Positions 35,078 to 43,901 of a stretch of 64,000 nucleotides of DNA are shown here, in pieces. This DNA is from Bacteroidota bacterium. Lineage in GTDB: Bacteria > Bacteroidota > Ignavibacteria > Kapaibacteriales > UBA2268. Under the pieces are notes generated by a model. That model did no database searches, had not been told where the DNA came from, and was given only the letters and a program-made list of their open reading frames with translations. The DNA lies in NCBI GenBank assembly GCA_004322215.1, contig SCSM01000040.1, positions 62,001 to 126,000 on the forward strand, in the 5' to 3' direction. Position 1 is the first letter of the stretch, and every line of letters starts with the position of its first letter. Both the position numbers and the translations under genes were made by a program.

Positions 35078-37195
35078 ATGAAACTGTTTGTTATTATTGT
35101 TTTCAGTATTGTTGTTTTATCATCTTCATTATTTTCAAAGGATGCATGGGAAAGAGTCAACGCACCCAACGACACTCCCACCCTGGAACTTGCTATTGAT
35201 TCGAGCGGAAATCTTTACACTTGTTACTTTGGCATGTACAAATCAACAAATGACGGCTTATCCTGGCAGGTGATTGATGAACTTTCAGCACAGGGTGTTA
35301 CAGTAAAACTTTCGCAGACGAGTATAATAATGTCTTCTATAGATGTTGCAAAGAACGGGTATCTCTTTTCTTCGATGAGGGATGGAGGTGTTTTCAGGTC
35401 TAAAGACGGTGGACTATCCTGGGATTTTTTATCTGATTCACTTCAAAATATTCACAGTTTCATTTCATGTAACAATGGAAGATTATTTTGCAATAGCACT
35501 AATGACCTTTATTATTCCGATGATTATGGTGATAGCTGGACAAGATTCTCTGGCTGGCCTGATGTAGACTGGACAAGTTTTACCAAAAAGAGAATGGCTC
35601 TTTCACCTTCCGGTAAACTATTTGCATCAAACAAAGGTGTTTGGGTAATAGATACAGGTTCACTGGCATATAATTATTACACTGATGGAATTGATTCATC
35701 CTTCGTCCGTTGCTTCGCATTCGGTAACGGAAAAGTTTTTGCAGGTACGGATACCGGTGGCGTGTACTTCTCGACCAATGACGGACAATCATGGACTAAT
35801 CTTCCAAATTCTCCAAAATCAGTTTCTATTTCTTCAATGGTTTATACAAATACAGGAAAGATTATTGCTGGTTCTGATGATGGCGGCTTGTTCTATTCAA
35901 CCGATGATGGCTCGTCGTGGACTGAATCAACTCCATTTTCAGATTATAAAATTAACGATATTGATATTTATAAAGATAAAATTTATGTTAGTTCAAATGG
36001 AATTTTTACCTCAACTGATGATGGTATAAGATGGGAAAAGCTTCCATCAAATCCAGGTTACCCAATTGTTTATTATTATAACATGAACAACGCCGGTAAA
36101 ATATTCGCTTTTACTGACTTAGGATTATACTCATCAAGCGATAATGGTAATTCATGGGATTTAAATCCTTTGAAAGAAATAAATAGAGATGAGTTGACGG
36201 GTATTTTATTGAATAAAGATGATAAACTATTTATTTGGTCCTATTGGGAAGAATATTTTAAATATTCAGACAATGACGGAGAAACATGGAACAATGTTCC
36301 CGGTTTTGAGGAAACTCATACTTACACATTAAAAGAAAATTCAATAGGATATCTTTATTTAATAAATGACTACTCAGAAGATATTTACATTTCCAAAAAT
36401 AATGGTTCATCCTGGGAAAAAATTGTTAGCAATTCCGGTGTTTATTATTTAGGGATCGGTACAAAGGATGAATTAATTTATACAGATGCACTCACTGTTT
36501 ACTATTCTACTGATTATGGCTATAACTGGATTCCCAAAACATGTAACCAGTTAAATGGAAGATTTGGAAGAGAAAACCTCGAAAAAGATGGTGATTTTAT
36601 TTGGATTAGCCATTCACAGGATGGGATATTAATGTCGAGTGATTTAGGTAATACATGGAGAGAAATTAACGGTGGATTGCGAGACCCAAAGTATGTCGGG
36701 GAATTCCAGGTTAATTATATGAATAAAATTGCCAATACACTATACACAGGATTAGCTTACGGATTATTTAGCTATGATTTTGATAATAACAACTGGATAC
36801 TGTCGGATTCGGGAATTACACCTTCTGCAATTGTCCGTGTTGACCATTTAAAAGACAAGCATGTATATGCTTTGACTACAACCGGGGTTTACAGAACTGT
36901 TGATTCAGTTGTTTCTGTCGAAGAACAAGTTTCAACCGTTGAAGATAATTCAATCGCTGCATATCCGAATCCGTTCTCCGATAAAATCATATTAAATATA
37001 AAAGGAAATAACAAATCCGAATCAATAATAATAAGTGATAATCTTGGAAGAATAATTCTAACCACTCAAACAGAATTTCTTGAATTGGGTAGAAACCACA
37101 AAATCACTTTACATACTGAAAATTTTGCATCAGGCGTTTATTATGTCAGGATTCCTGGTTCAACAACAGCCAAAGTAATTGTTAAAACCGAATAG
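35078..37195 (+). CDS. Secreted BNR-repeat propeller protein with T9SS domain
   Basis: A 705-residue protein with a signal peptide (MKLFVIIVFSIVVLSSSLFS). Many BNR/Asp-box repeats follow (SKDGGLSWD, STNDGQSWTN, STDDGSSWTE, SSDNGNSWDL, SNNDGETW-like variants), predicting one or two beta-propellers. The C-terminal sorting domain has AAYPNPFSDKIILNIKGN and SGVYYVRIPGS. It is destined for type IX secretion or surface attachment. Ligand or enzyme activity is unknown. It has its own well-formed promoter at 34999-35029 and is convergent with the Reg_prop gene block. Confidence 0.9.
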   Translation: MKLFVIIVFSIVVLSSSLFSKDAWERVNAPNDTPTLELAIDSSGNLYTCYFGMYKSTNDGLSWQVIDELSAQGVTVKLSQTSIIMSSIDVAKNGYLFSSMRDGGVFRSKDGGLSWDFLSDSLQNIHSFISCNNGRLFCNSTNDLYYSDDYGDSWTRFSGWPDVDWTSFTKKRMALSPSGKLFASNKGVWVIDTGSLAYNYYTDGIDSSFVRCFAFGNGKVFAGTDTGGVYFSTNDGQSWTNLPNSPKSVSISSMVYTNTGKIIAGSDDGGLFYSTDDGSSWTESTPFSDYKINDIDIYKDKIYVSSNGIFTSTDDGIRWEKLPSNPGYPIVYYYNMNNAGKIFAFTDLGLYSSSDNGNSWDLNPLKEINRDELTGILLNKDDKLFIWSYWEEYFKYSDNDGETWNNVPGFEETHTYTLKENSIGYLYLINDYSEDIYISKNNGSSWEKIVSNSGVYYLGIGTKDELIYTDALTVYYSTDYGYNWIPKTCNQLNGRFGRENLEKDGDFIWISHSQDGILMSSDLGNTWREINGGLRDPKYVGEFQVNYMNKIANTLYTGLAYGLFSYDFDNNNWILSDSGITPSAIVRVDHLKDKHVYALTTTGVYRTVDSVVSVEEQVSTVEDNSIAAYPNPFSDKIILNIKGNNKSESIIISDNLGRIILTTQTEFLELGRNHKITLHTENFASGVYYVRIPGSTTAKVIVKTE

Positions 37196-37212
37196 AGTAA
37201 GTCACGAATCGG

Positions 37213-37257
37213 AAGTCATTAGTAAATAAAAATACTTGTAATCTAAGCTAATGACTT
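37213..37257. terminator. Possible bidirectional terminator between convergent genes
   Basis: AAGTCATTAG (37213-37222) and CTAATGACTT (37248-37257) can pair over a 25-base loop between two convergent genes. There is no long U-tract, so this is tentative. The sequence also resembles common GTCATTAG-type intergenic repeats. Confidence 0.35.
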
Positions 37258-37300
37258 TCGACTAACGACTATTGACTATTATAATTCAAAATTCAAAATT

Positions 37301-39490
37301 TCATTTTATGAGAACCATCTTCCCTGCTATCGCCTGTCCTTCAAATTGTATCCTATAAATATACACACCGTTTGGTGCTTCGCTTCCCGCATCTGTCCTG
37401 CCATCCCAGGTAGCTGTGTGCTTCCCTGAATCAATCACACCTGAATACAAATCCCTCAGCAACTGCCCCTGCAGAGCATAAATTTTGATAGCAACATTCC
37501 CAGCTTTAGGCAAAGTATATTCAATGTTTGATGTGTATTGAAACGGATTAGGGAAGCTTTTACTGAATGTTATATCTTTTGCAAGCGGTTCCTTCTCTTC
37601 ATCCACATCAAGAATCACACCTCCTTCACGGAAGACAGCAAGACCACCACCCATTGTTCCAATCCATTTATTATCGTATTTATCAATAACAATTTGACCA
37701 ACATCATTATCTGGTAATCCCGAATTATTAATATTATATACAAACCAATTAGTTCCATTATATTTTACTAAACCTCCATACCATGTTCCGATCCACTTAT
37801 TCCCCTGTTTATCTATTATTACTGTTAATAACCCATTAAATGGTAACCCTGAATTGCTCGTGTCATATAAAGACCAATTTGTTCCATCAAATTTGTATAA
37901 ACCATCTCGATTTCCAATCCATTTATTTTCATTATTATCTATGGCTATTGTCTTTATATAATTAGAATGTAATCCCGAATTACTTGTGTTATATACAGTC
38001 CAATTTGTACCGTCATATTTTATTAAACCTCCTTCCTCGGTACCTATCCATTTAATATCTCTATTATCAATTGAAATTGAAATTACACAATTATCCGATA
38101 ATCCGGAATTGCTTTTATCATAAACAATCCAATTTGTACCGTCATACTTAATTAAACCATTATTATTAGTTCCAATCCATTTATTACCTTGTTTATCTTT
38201 TGCTATTGCCCTTACATCATTATCAGGTAATCCAGAATTGTTTTTGTTATATACAGTCCAATTTGTACCGTCAAACTTTATTAATTCACCGCCAGATTCA
38301 AACCATTCATTACCTTGTTCATCAACAACAATCAATTCTACTTCATTAGTTGGTAAACCGGAATTATTATTATCATATACTATCCAATCTACACCGTTAA
38401 ACTGTACTAAACCTCCAATATAAGCTCCGCTCGACCCAATCCATTTATTACCCAAACTGTCAATTGCTAATGTATATATTTCATTATTACCAGGTACCCC
38501 TGAATTACTTGTATAATATGAAATCCAATTTATTCCATCAAATTTGGTTAGACCGCCAATATCTGTACCAATCCATATATCATCCTGTTCACCAATAGTT
38601 ACAGATAGTACAAAATCCCAGGGTAACCCAGAATTATTTGTTTTATACACTGTCCAATTTGCCCCATCAAACTTGGCAAAACCTCTGGTAGTACATATCC
38701 ATTTATTTCCATTTTTATCAATGTCTATTGCTTTCACATTATCATTAGGCAATCCGGAATTGATAGTATTATACACAATCCAATTTGTCCCATCAAATTT
38801 AGCTAATCCTTTTCCTCCAAAAGTTCCAATCCATATATTCTCTTGTTGATCTATTGCAATTGACCATATATTATTTGATGGTAAACCAGAATTGTTTGTA
38901 TTATAAACAGTCCAATTTGTTCCATCAAATTTAGCTAAACCCCCTGATCCTGTACCAATCCATTTATTCCCCTGTCTATCTATAGCTATTGCATTTATAT
39001 AATTATCTCGTAACCCAGAATTTTTGTTATTATATATTGACCACACTTCCCCATCAAACATTGTTAAACCGCCTAATTCTGTACCAATCCATTTATTTCC
39101 TTGCGAATCTATTGCTAATGATTTAATACAATTAGTAGGTACTTCCGAATTGTTTGTATTATAGACAGTCCAATTTGTTCCATCAAATTTAGCTAAACCT
39201 CCTGATTCTGTACCAATCCATTTATAACCATTATTGTCAATAACTATTGTATTTATCAAATTATAAGGTAACCCTGAATTTGATCTATTGTAGAATAATG
39301 TTTTATAAGTTATTTTATTAAACCGTACAAGCCCACCATTTGTTCCAATCCACAAATAATTACCTTCATTACTTATGCAGGTTACATCTTGTCCGTTCGT
39401 ATAATTCACCCACTCGGGATTTTGCGATTTGACATTTAATATGAATATAACAATCAATGCAAGAAATGAAGTCAGGTACACATGTTTCAT
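37301..39490 (-). CDS. Reg_prop repeat propeller protein with T9SS domain (paralogue A)
   Basis: A 729-residue secreted protein. After a signal peptide (MKHVYLTSFLALIVIFI) and the shared start NPEWVNYTNG, about fourteen units of 42-43 residues follow (NKWIGT..GGLAKFDG.NWTVYNTNNSGLP). These are the two-component-regulator-propeller (Reg_prop) type otherwise found in hybrid sensor kinases. Here no kinase follows, and the chain ends in a T9SS/FlgD-like sorting domain (FPNPFQYTSNIEYTLPKAG ... GVYIYRIQFEGQ). Two paralogues follow at 39645 and 41573. It is probably a secreted or surface propeller of unknown ligand. Confidence 0.9.
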   Translation of the reverse strand: MKHVYLTSFLALIVIFILNVKSQNPEWVNYTNGQDVTCISNEGNYLWIGTNGGLVRFNKITYKTLFYNRSNSGLPYNLINTIVIDNNGYKWIGTESGGLAKFDGTNWTVYNTNNSEVPTNCIKSLAIDSQGNKWIGTELGGLTMFDGEVWSIYNNKNSGLRDNYINAIAIDRQGNKWIGTGSGGLAKFDGTNWTVYNTNNSGLPSNNIWSIAIDQQENIWIGTFGGKGLAKFDGTNWIVYNTINSGLPNDNVKAIDIDKNGNKWICTTRGFAKFDGANWTVYKTNNSGLPWDFVLSVTIGEQDDIWIGTDIGGLTKFDGINWISYYTSNSGVPGNNEIYTLAIDSLGNKWIGSSGAYIGGLVQFNGVDWIVYDNNNSGLPTNEVELIVVDEQGNEWFESGGELIKFDGTNWTVYNKNNSGLPDNDVRAIAKDKQGNKWIGTNNNGLIKYDGTNWIVYDKSNSGLSDNCVISISIDNRDIKWIGTEEGGLIKYDGTNWTVYNTSNSGLHSNYIKTIAIDNNENKWIGNRDGLYKFDGTNWSLYDTSNSGLPFNGLLTVIIDKQGNKWIGTWYGGLVKYNGTNWFVYNINNSGLPDNDVGQIVIDKYDNKWIGTMGGGLAVFREGGVILDVDEEKEPLAKDITFSKSFPNPFQYTSNIEYTLPKAGNVAIKIYALQGQLLRDLYSGVIDSGKHTATWDGRTDAGSEAPNGVYIYRIQFEGQAIAGKMVLIK

Positions 39491-39644
39491 AGCATCAACT
39501 TAATATTAATATTTAAATGTTTATTTATATAATTTTATTTCTTTCAGAGTTAGCTAAGTAATTTCTTAGCACACCAAACAACCCGACATTCAAAATTCAA
39601 CATTTCTTTTCCACTCAACACACAACACACAAAACACAACACAA
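39491..39644. repeat. 154-bp intergenic spacer, duplicated at 43748-43901
   Basis: This spacer and the one at 43748-43901 have the same length and nearly the same sequence. Shared stretches include GCTAAG / CTTAGC hairpin arms (39553-39570), CACACCAAACAACCCGACAT and the run of CACAACAC units before the next stop codon. They record a duplication that joined a sorting-domain 3' end to a Reg_prop 5' end. The hairpin may terminate transcription. Confidence 0.8.
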
Positions 39645-41309
39645 TTATCTCACCACCACCATCTTCCCAATTATCGCCTGTCCTTCAAATTGAATCCGAT
39701 ACATATACACACCGTTTGGTGCTTCGCTTCCCGTGTCTGTCCTGCCATCCCATGTGGCTATGTGCATCCCCGCATCAATTGAACCAGAATACAAATCCCT
39801 CAGCAACTGCCCCTGCAGAGCATAAATTTTGATAGCAACATTCCCAGCTTTAGGCAAAGTATATTCAATGTTTGTTGTGTATTGAAATGGATTCGGAAAG
39901 GTTTTACTGAATGTTAAATCCTTTGCAACCGGCTCCTGCTCTGACTTAACATCAAGTATAACACCACCTTCGCGGAATACAGTAAGTCCTGAACTATTTC
40001 CCAACCATTTGTTACCATATTTATCTATTGTGATTGTAAGTACGCTATCATGATGTAATCCGGAATTTGATGTATTGTAATTAGTCCAATTTATATCGTC
40101 AAATTTTGCTAAGCCACGATATGTAGTCCCAATCCACTTATTGTTATTATTATCTATTGTTATTGATCTTATTGAATTTGATGGAATACCGGAATTAGGC
40201 CAATTATAATTAATCCAATTTGTCCCATCGAATTTTACTAGCCCTCCACCATCATAGCCAATCCATAAATTACCATCTTTGTCTATTGTTAATGCTTTGA
40301 TATAATAAACTGAAAAACCGGAATTATTTTTGGAATAAATAATCCAGTTCAATCCATCAAATTTTGCCAAACTATCATTTCCAGTACTAATCCTAATCCC
40401 AATCCACAAATTTCCACTACTGTCTATAGTAATATTCCTGACATTGTTATCTGGTAATCCGGAATTTGATTTGTTATAAGTAATCCAATTCGTTCCATCA
40501 TATTTTGTAAGACCGCCTCTATAGGTTCCAATCCAAATATTCCCACTTACGTCAATTGTTATTGCATGTACCCAGTTATCAGGTAAGCCGGAATTTAATG
40601 TGTCGTAAGTAATCCAATTCGTTCCGTCAAATTTTGTCAATCCGCTGTCAGTCCCAATCCACTTATTGCTATTTCCGTCAATTGCTATTGTATTGATATA
40701 GTTATCAGGCAAATCGGAATTCGATATGTCGTAATTAATCCAGCTTTTTCCGTCAAATTTTAACAAGCCATCACCATTTGTCCCAATCCATTTATTGTTA
40801 TTTTCGTCTATAATAATTGAACTGATTTGGTTGCCATTCAAACCGGAATTTGATGTATTGTAGATATTCCAATTCATATCGTCAAATTTTGTTAAGCCAT
40901 CCCTAGTACCAATCCATTTATTGTTATCTTTGTCTATTATTATTGAATTGACTTCATTATTAGGCAAACCGGAATTTGTTTTGTCATAAATAATCCAATT
41001 CGTACCGTCAAATTTTACTAATCCTTTATAAGTCCCGATCCACTTATTACCATGTCCGTCTGCAGCTAATACACTGATATAATTATCAGGCAAATCGGAA
41101 TTTGCTTTATTATAAAAAGTTGGATTGCCAGTTTCTTTTTCAATTTTCACAAGACCGCCGGTAGTACCTACCCATAAATAATCTCCTTCTTCCGCCAATG
41201 CAGTAATCCTATCACCATTCGTATAATTCACCCACTCGGGATTTTGCGATTTGACATTTGATATGAATATTACAAACGCAAGAAATGCAGTCAGGTACAC
41301 CTGTTTCAT
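39645..41309 (-). CDS. Reg_prop repeat propeller protein with T9SS domain (paralogue B)
   Basis: A 554-residue paralogue with signal peptide MKQVYLTAFLAFVIFI, the same NPEWVNYTNG start and about ten Reg_prop units (GTNWITYDTLNSGLPDN ... DVSGNIWIGTYRGGLTKYDG). It is four units shorter than its neighbours. The T9SS sorting domain (FPNPFQYTTNIEYTLP ... GVYMYRIQFEG) is almost identical at DNA level to that of the 43902 gene. Expected to be exported. Loss or gain of whole units points to repeat-mediated slippage. Confidence 0.9.
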   Translation of the reverse strand: MKQVYLTAFLAFVIFISNVKSQNPEWVNYTNGDRITALAEEGDYLWVGTTGGLVKIEKETGNPTFYNKANSDLPDNYISVLAADGHGNKWIGTYKGLVKFDGTNWIIYDKTNSGLPNNEVNSIIIDKDNNKWIGTRDGLTKFDDMNWNIYNTSNSGLNGNQISSIIIDENNNKWIGTNGDGLLKFDGKSWINYDISNSDLPDNYINTIAIDGNSNKWIGTDSGLTKFDGTNWITYDTLNSGLPDNWVHAITIDVSGNIWIGTYRGGLTKYDGTNWITYNKSNSGLPDNNVRNITIDSSGNLWIGIRISTGNDSLAKFDGLNWIIYSKNNSGFSVYYIKALTIDKDGNLWIGYDGGGLVKFDGTNWINYNWPNSGIPSNSIRSITIDNNNNKWIGTTYRGLAKFDDINWTNYNTSNSGLHHDSVLTITIDKYGNKWLGNSSGLTVFREGGVILDVKSEQEPVAKDLTFSKTFPNPFQYTTNIEYTLPKAGNVAIKIYALQGQLLRDLYSGSIDAGMHIATWDGRTDTGSEAPNGVYMYRIQFEGQAIIGKMVVVR

Positions 41310-41388
41310 AGCATCACCTTTTGATTACTACTTAAAATTTTATGTATTTATTTATATTATTTTATTTCTTGCAACTTAATATATTATA

Positions 41389-41535
41389 ATGACACATGAA
41401 AAGGGGAAAGGTCTCAGAAATAATTTACAATTAATAATTAACAATTAATAATTTTATAAAAAATAACCGAAATTATTCACTATTCGTTAAAAAAAAATGA
41501 CACCTAAAAAGAGAAAATGTCTCAGAAAAATAATA
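41389..41535. repeat. Pair of related 35-bp direct repeats
   Basis: ATGACACATGAAAAGGGGAA with a GTCTCAGAAATAAT end (from 41389) is matched by ATGACACCTAAAAAGAGAAA with a GTCTCAGAAAAATAAT end (41498-41535). Both lie in the 263-bp spacer between Reg_prop genes. They look like degenerate dispersed intergenic repeats. Confidence 0.5.
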
Positions 41536-41546
41536 AATTATTATGT

Positions 41547-41570
41547 AGGGACACGGCATGCCGTGTCCCT
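41547..41570. repeat. 24-bp perfect palindrome abutting a stop codon
   Basis: Arms AGGGACACGGCA and TGCCGTGTCCCT, preceded by TATGT, end 2 bases before the stop codon of the minus-strand gene at 41573. The outer ATGTAGGGxCA ends match those of the GGGGCAATTC palindromes, while the inner arms differ. Confidence 0.75.
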
Positions 41571-41572
41571 GT

Positions 41573-43747
41573 TTATCTAATCAAAATCATTTTATTCGAT
41601 ATTATCTGTCCTTCAAATTGAATCCGATACATATACACACCGTTTGGTGTTTCGCTTCCCGTGTCTGTCCTGCCGTCCCATGTAGCTGTGTGCTTGCCCG
41701 CATCATTTGTGCCTGAATACAAATCCCTCAGCAACTGCCCATGTGTATCATAAATTTTGATTGTAACATTCCCTGTTTTCGGCAGAGTGTATTCAATATT
41801 TGTTGTGTATTGAAATGGATTTGGAAAAGTTTTATTGAGTGTTAATTCCTTAGCAACCGGCTTCTGCTCCGACTCCACATCAAGTATGACACCCCCTTCA
41901 CGAAAGACAGCGAGACCACCGTAATGGGTACCTATCCATTTATTATCTGATTCATCAATACTTATAATTCTCACATAATTTTCAGGTAACCCGGAATTAT
42001 TTATGTTAAAAACTGTCCAATTTATTCCATCAAATTTAGCAAGTCCTCCCCCCCAATATGTACCAATCCATTTAATTCCCTTATCATCTATTGCTATTGC
42101 CCAAACATCATTATATGGCAGCGCTGAATTTGATGTATCGTAAATAATCCAATTTGTTCCATCAAACTTAGCAAGCCCTTTTCCTGTTCCTATCCATTTG
42201 TTCTCTTGCTCATCTATTACTATAATATTAACCCAATCAGATGGAAGTTCAGAATTTGATGAATTGTAAACAGTCCAATTTGTTCCATCAAATTTCGCTA
42301 ATCCCCACCAATTAGAACCAATCCATTTGTTTCCTTCTTTATCTATCGCTATCGTATTAATTCGATTATTTGGTAAACCTGAATTTGAATGATTGTAAAC
42401 AATCCAATTAACTCCATCAAACATAGCAAGCCCCCCACCTTCTGTCCCAATCCATTTGTTTCCCTGTTTATCTATAACAATAACTTGAACCCAATTATGT
42501 GGTAAACCGTTATTTGAATTTTTGTAAACAGTCCAATTCACTCCATCAAACTTAGCAAGTCCTCCCCAATATGTCCCGATCCATTTGTTTCCCTGTTCAT
42601 CTATAGCAATTGCATCAACAAGATCAGCTGGTAGGTCTGAATTTGATTCGTCATAAACAGTCCAATTTATTCCATTAAACTTAGCAATCCCACCTCCTTC
42701 AGTTCCAACCCATTTGTTACTTTGTTCATCTATCGCTATTGCATGAATTATATTAGACCCCAAACCTGAATTCGATGTATTAATAGTTGCAAAGTTTGTA
42801 CCATTAAACTTAGCAAGTCCTCGATAGTACGTTCCAATCCAATTATTTCCCTTTTCATCAATCGTAATTGCTGTAATCCAATTACCTGGTAAACCCGAAT
42901 AAGATGTATTGTAAACAGTCCAATTAATTCCATCAAATTTCGCAAGTCCTCTCCTAGTCCCTATCCATTTGTTTCCTTGTTCATCAATCTCTAAAGCTTC
43001 TATAAGATTATATGGTAATCCTGAATTTGATGTGTCATAGATAGTCCAATTTGTGTCATCAAACATAGCTAATCCACCATGTAAACCAATCCATTTATTT
43101 CCATTGTTATCAATTTCAAGCTTATAAATACTATTACTAGGAATACCAGAATTTGATTCGTTATAAACTGTCCAATTTACTCCATCAAATTTAGCAATTC
43201 CACTACCATCTGTCCCAATCCATTTATTCCCTTGTTCATCTATATCTATAGTTCGTATCCAATTATATGGCAAACCTGAATTAGAAACATTATAGACTGT
43301 CCAATTTACTCCATCAAATTCAACAAGTCCTCTACCATCTGTGCCAATCCATTTATTCCCCTTACTATCAATAACTATATCCATAATCCTATTATATGGC
43401 AAACCTGAATTTGATGTGTCGTAAATAATCCAATTATAACCATCAAATTTTGCAAGACCTCCTTTTTCTGTCCCAATCCATTTGTTACCCTGACTATCTA
43501 TTGCTATAACATTTACCCGATTATATGGAAGACCTGAATTAGACATGTTATAAAAGGTTTTTTCTTCTGTAATCATATTAATTTTCACAAGTCCACCACT
43601 TGTTCCAACCCATATATAATCACCTTCAACAGCAAGTGAAATTATCCACTTCCCACATGTATAATTCACCCATTCGGGATTTTGCGATTTGACATTTGAT
43701 ATGATAAAAATAAAAGCAAGAAATGAAGTCAGGTACACATGTTTCAT
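41573..43747 (-). CDS. Reg_prop repeat propeller protein with T9SS domain (paralogue C)
   Basis: A 724-residue paralogue with signal peptide MKHVYLTSFLAFIFIIS and about fourteen Reg_prop units (EQGNKWIGT..GGLAKFDGVNWTVYNxSNSGLP). The T9SS domain begins LNKTFPNPFQYTTNIEYTLP and is followed by KIYDTHGQLLRDLYSG. Units within this protein are more alike than units between paralogues, suggesting ongoing homogenisation. It is probably exported to the cell surface or medium, with unknown function. Its 3' end is capped by the 41547-41570 palindrome. Confidence 0.9.
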   Translation of the reverse strand: MKHVYLTSFLAFIFIISNVKSQNPEWVNYTCGKWIISLAVEGDYIWVGTSGGLVKINMITEEKTFYNMSNSGLPYNRVNVIAIDSQGNKWIGTEKGGLAKFDGYNWIIYDTSNSGLPYNRIMDIVIDSKGNKWIGTDGRGLVEFDGVNWTVYNVSNSGLPYNWIRTIDIDEQGNKWIGTDGSGIAKFDGVNWTVYNESNSGIPSNSIYKLEIDNNGNKWIGLHGGLAMFDDTNWTIYDTSNSGLPYNLIEALEIDEQGNKWIGTRRGLAKFDGINWTVYNTSYSGLPGNWITAITIDEKGNNWIGTYYRGLAKFNGTNFATINTSNSGLGSNIIHAIAIDEQSNKWVGTEGGGIAKFNGINWTVYDESNSDLPADLVDAIAIDEQGNKWIGTYWGGLAKFDGVNWTVYKNSNNGLPHNWVQVIVIDKQGNKWIGTEGGGLAMFDGVNWIVYNHSNSGLPNNRINTIAIDKEGNKWIGSNWWGLAKFDGTNWTVYNSSNSELPSDWVNIIVIDEQENKWIGTGKGLAKFDGTNWIIYDTSNSALPYNDVWAIAIDDKGIKWIGTYWGGGLAKFDGINWTVFNINNSGLPENYVRIISIDESDNKWIGTHYGGLAVFREGGVILDVESEQKPVAKELTLNKTFPNPFQYTTNIEYTLPKTGNVTIKIYDTHGQLLRDLYSGTNDAGKHTATWDGRTDTGSETPNGVYMYRIQFEGQIISNKMILIR

Positions 43748-43901
43748 AGCATTACCTTAATATTAATATTTAAATGTTTATTTAAATTATTTTATTTCTT
43801 TCAGAGTTAGCTAAGTAACTTCTTAGCACACCAAACAACCCGACATTCAAAATTCAACATTTCTTTTCCACTCAACACACAAAACACAACACACAACACA
43901 A
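43748..43901. repeat. 154-bp intergenic spacer, second copy
   Basis: This is the counterpart of 39491-39644, with GCTAAG / CTTAGC hairpin arms at 43810-43827. It lies between the start of paralogue C and the end of the beta-helix gene at 43902, whose sorting domain is nearly the same DNA as that of paralogue B. Confidence 0.8.

Noticed and set aside
41389-41535. The paired ATGACACxT...GTCTCAGAAA repeats as an operator
   Set aside because: They lie downstream of one gene and far from the start of the next transcribed gene on the same strand, and they look like degenerate spacer repeats.
37301-43747. Regularly spaced repeats that could suggest a CRISPR array
   Set aside because: The period of about 126-129 bp is translated in frame as Reg_prop propeller units. 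Repeats are imperfect and there are no unique spacers of CRISPR size.
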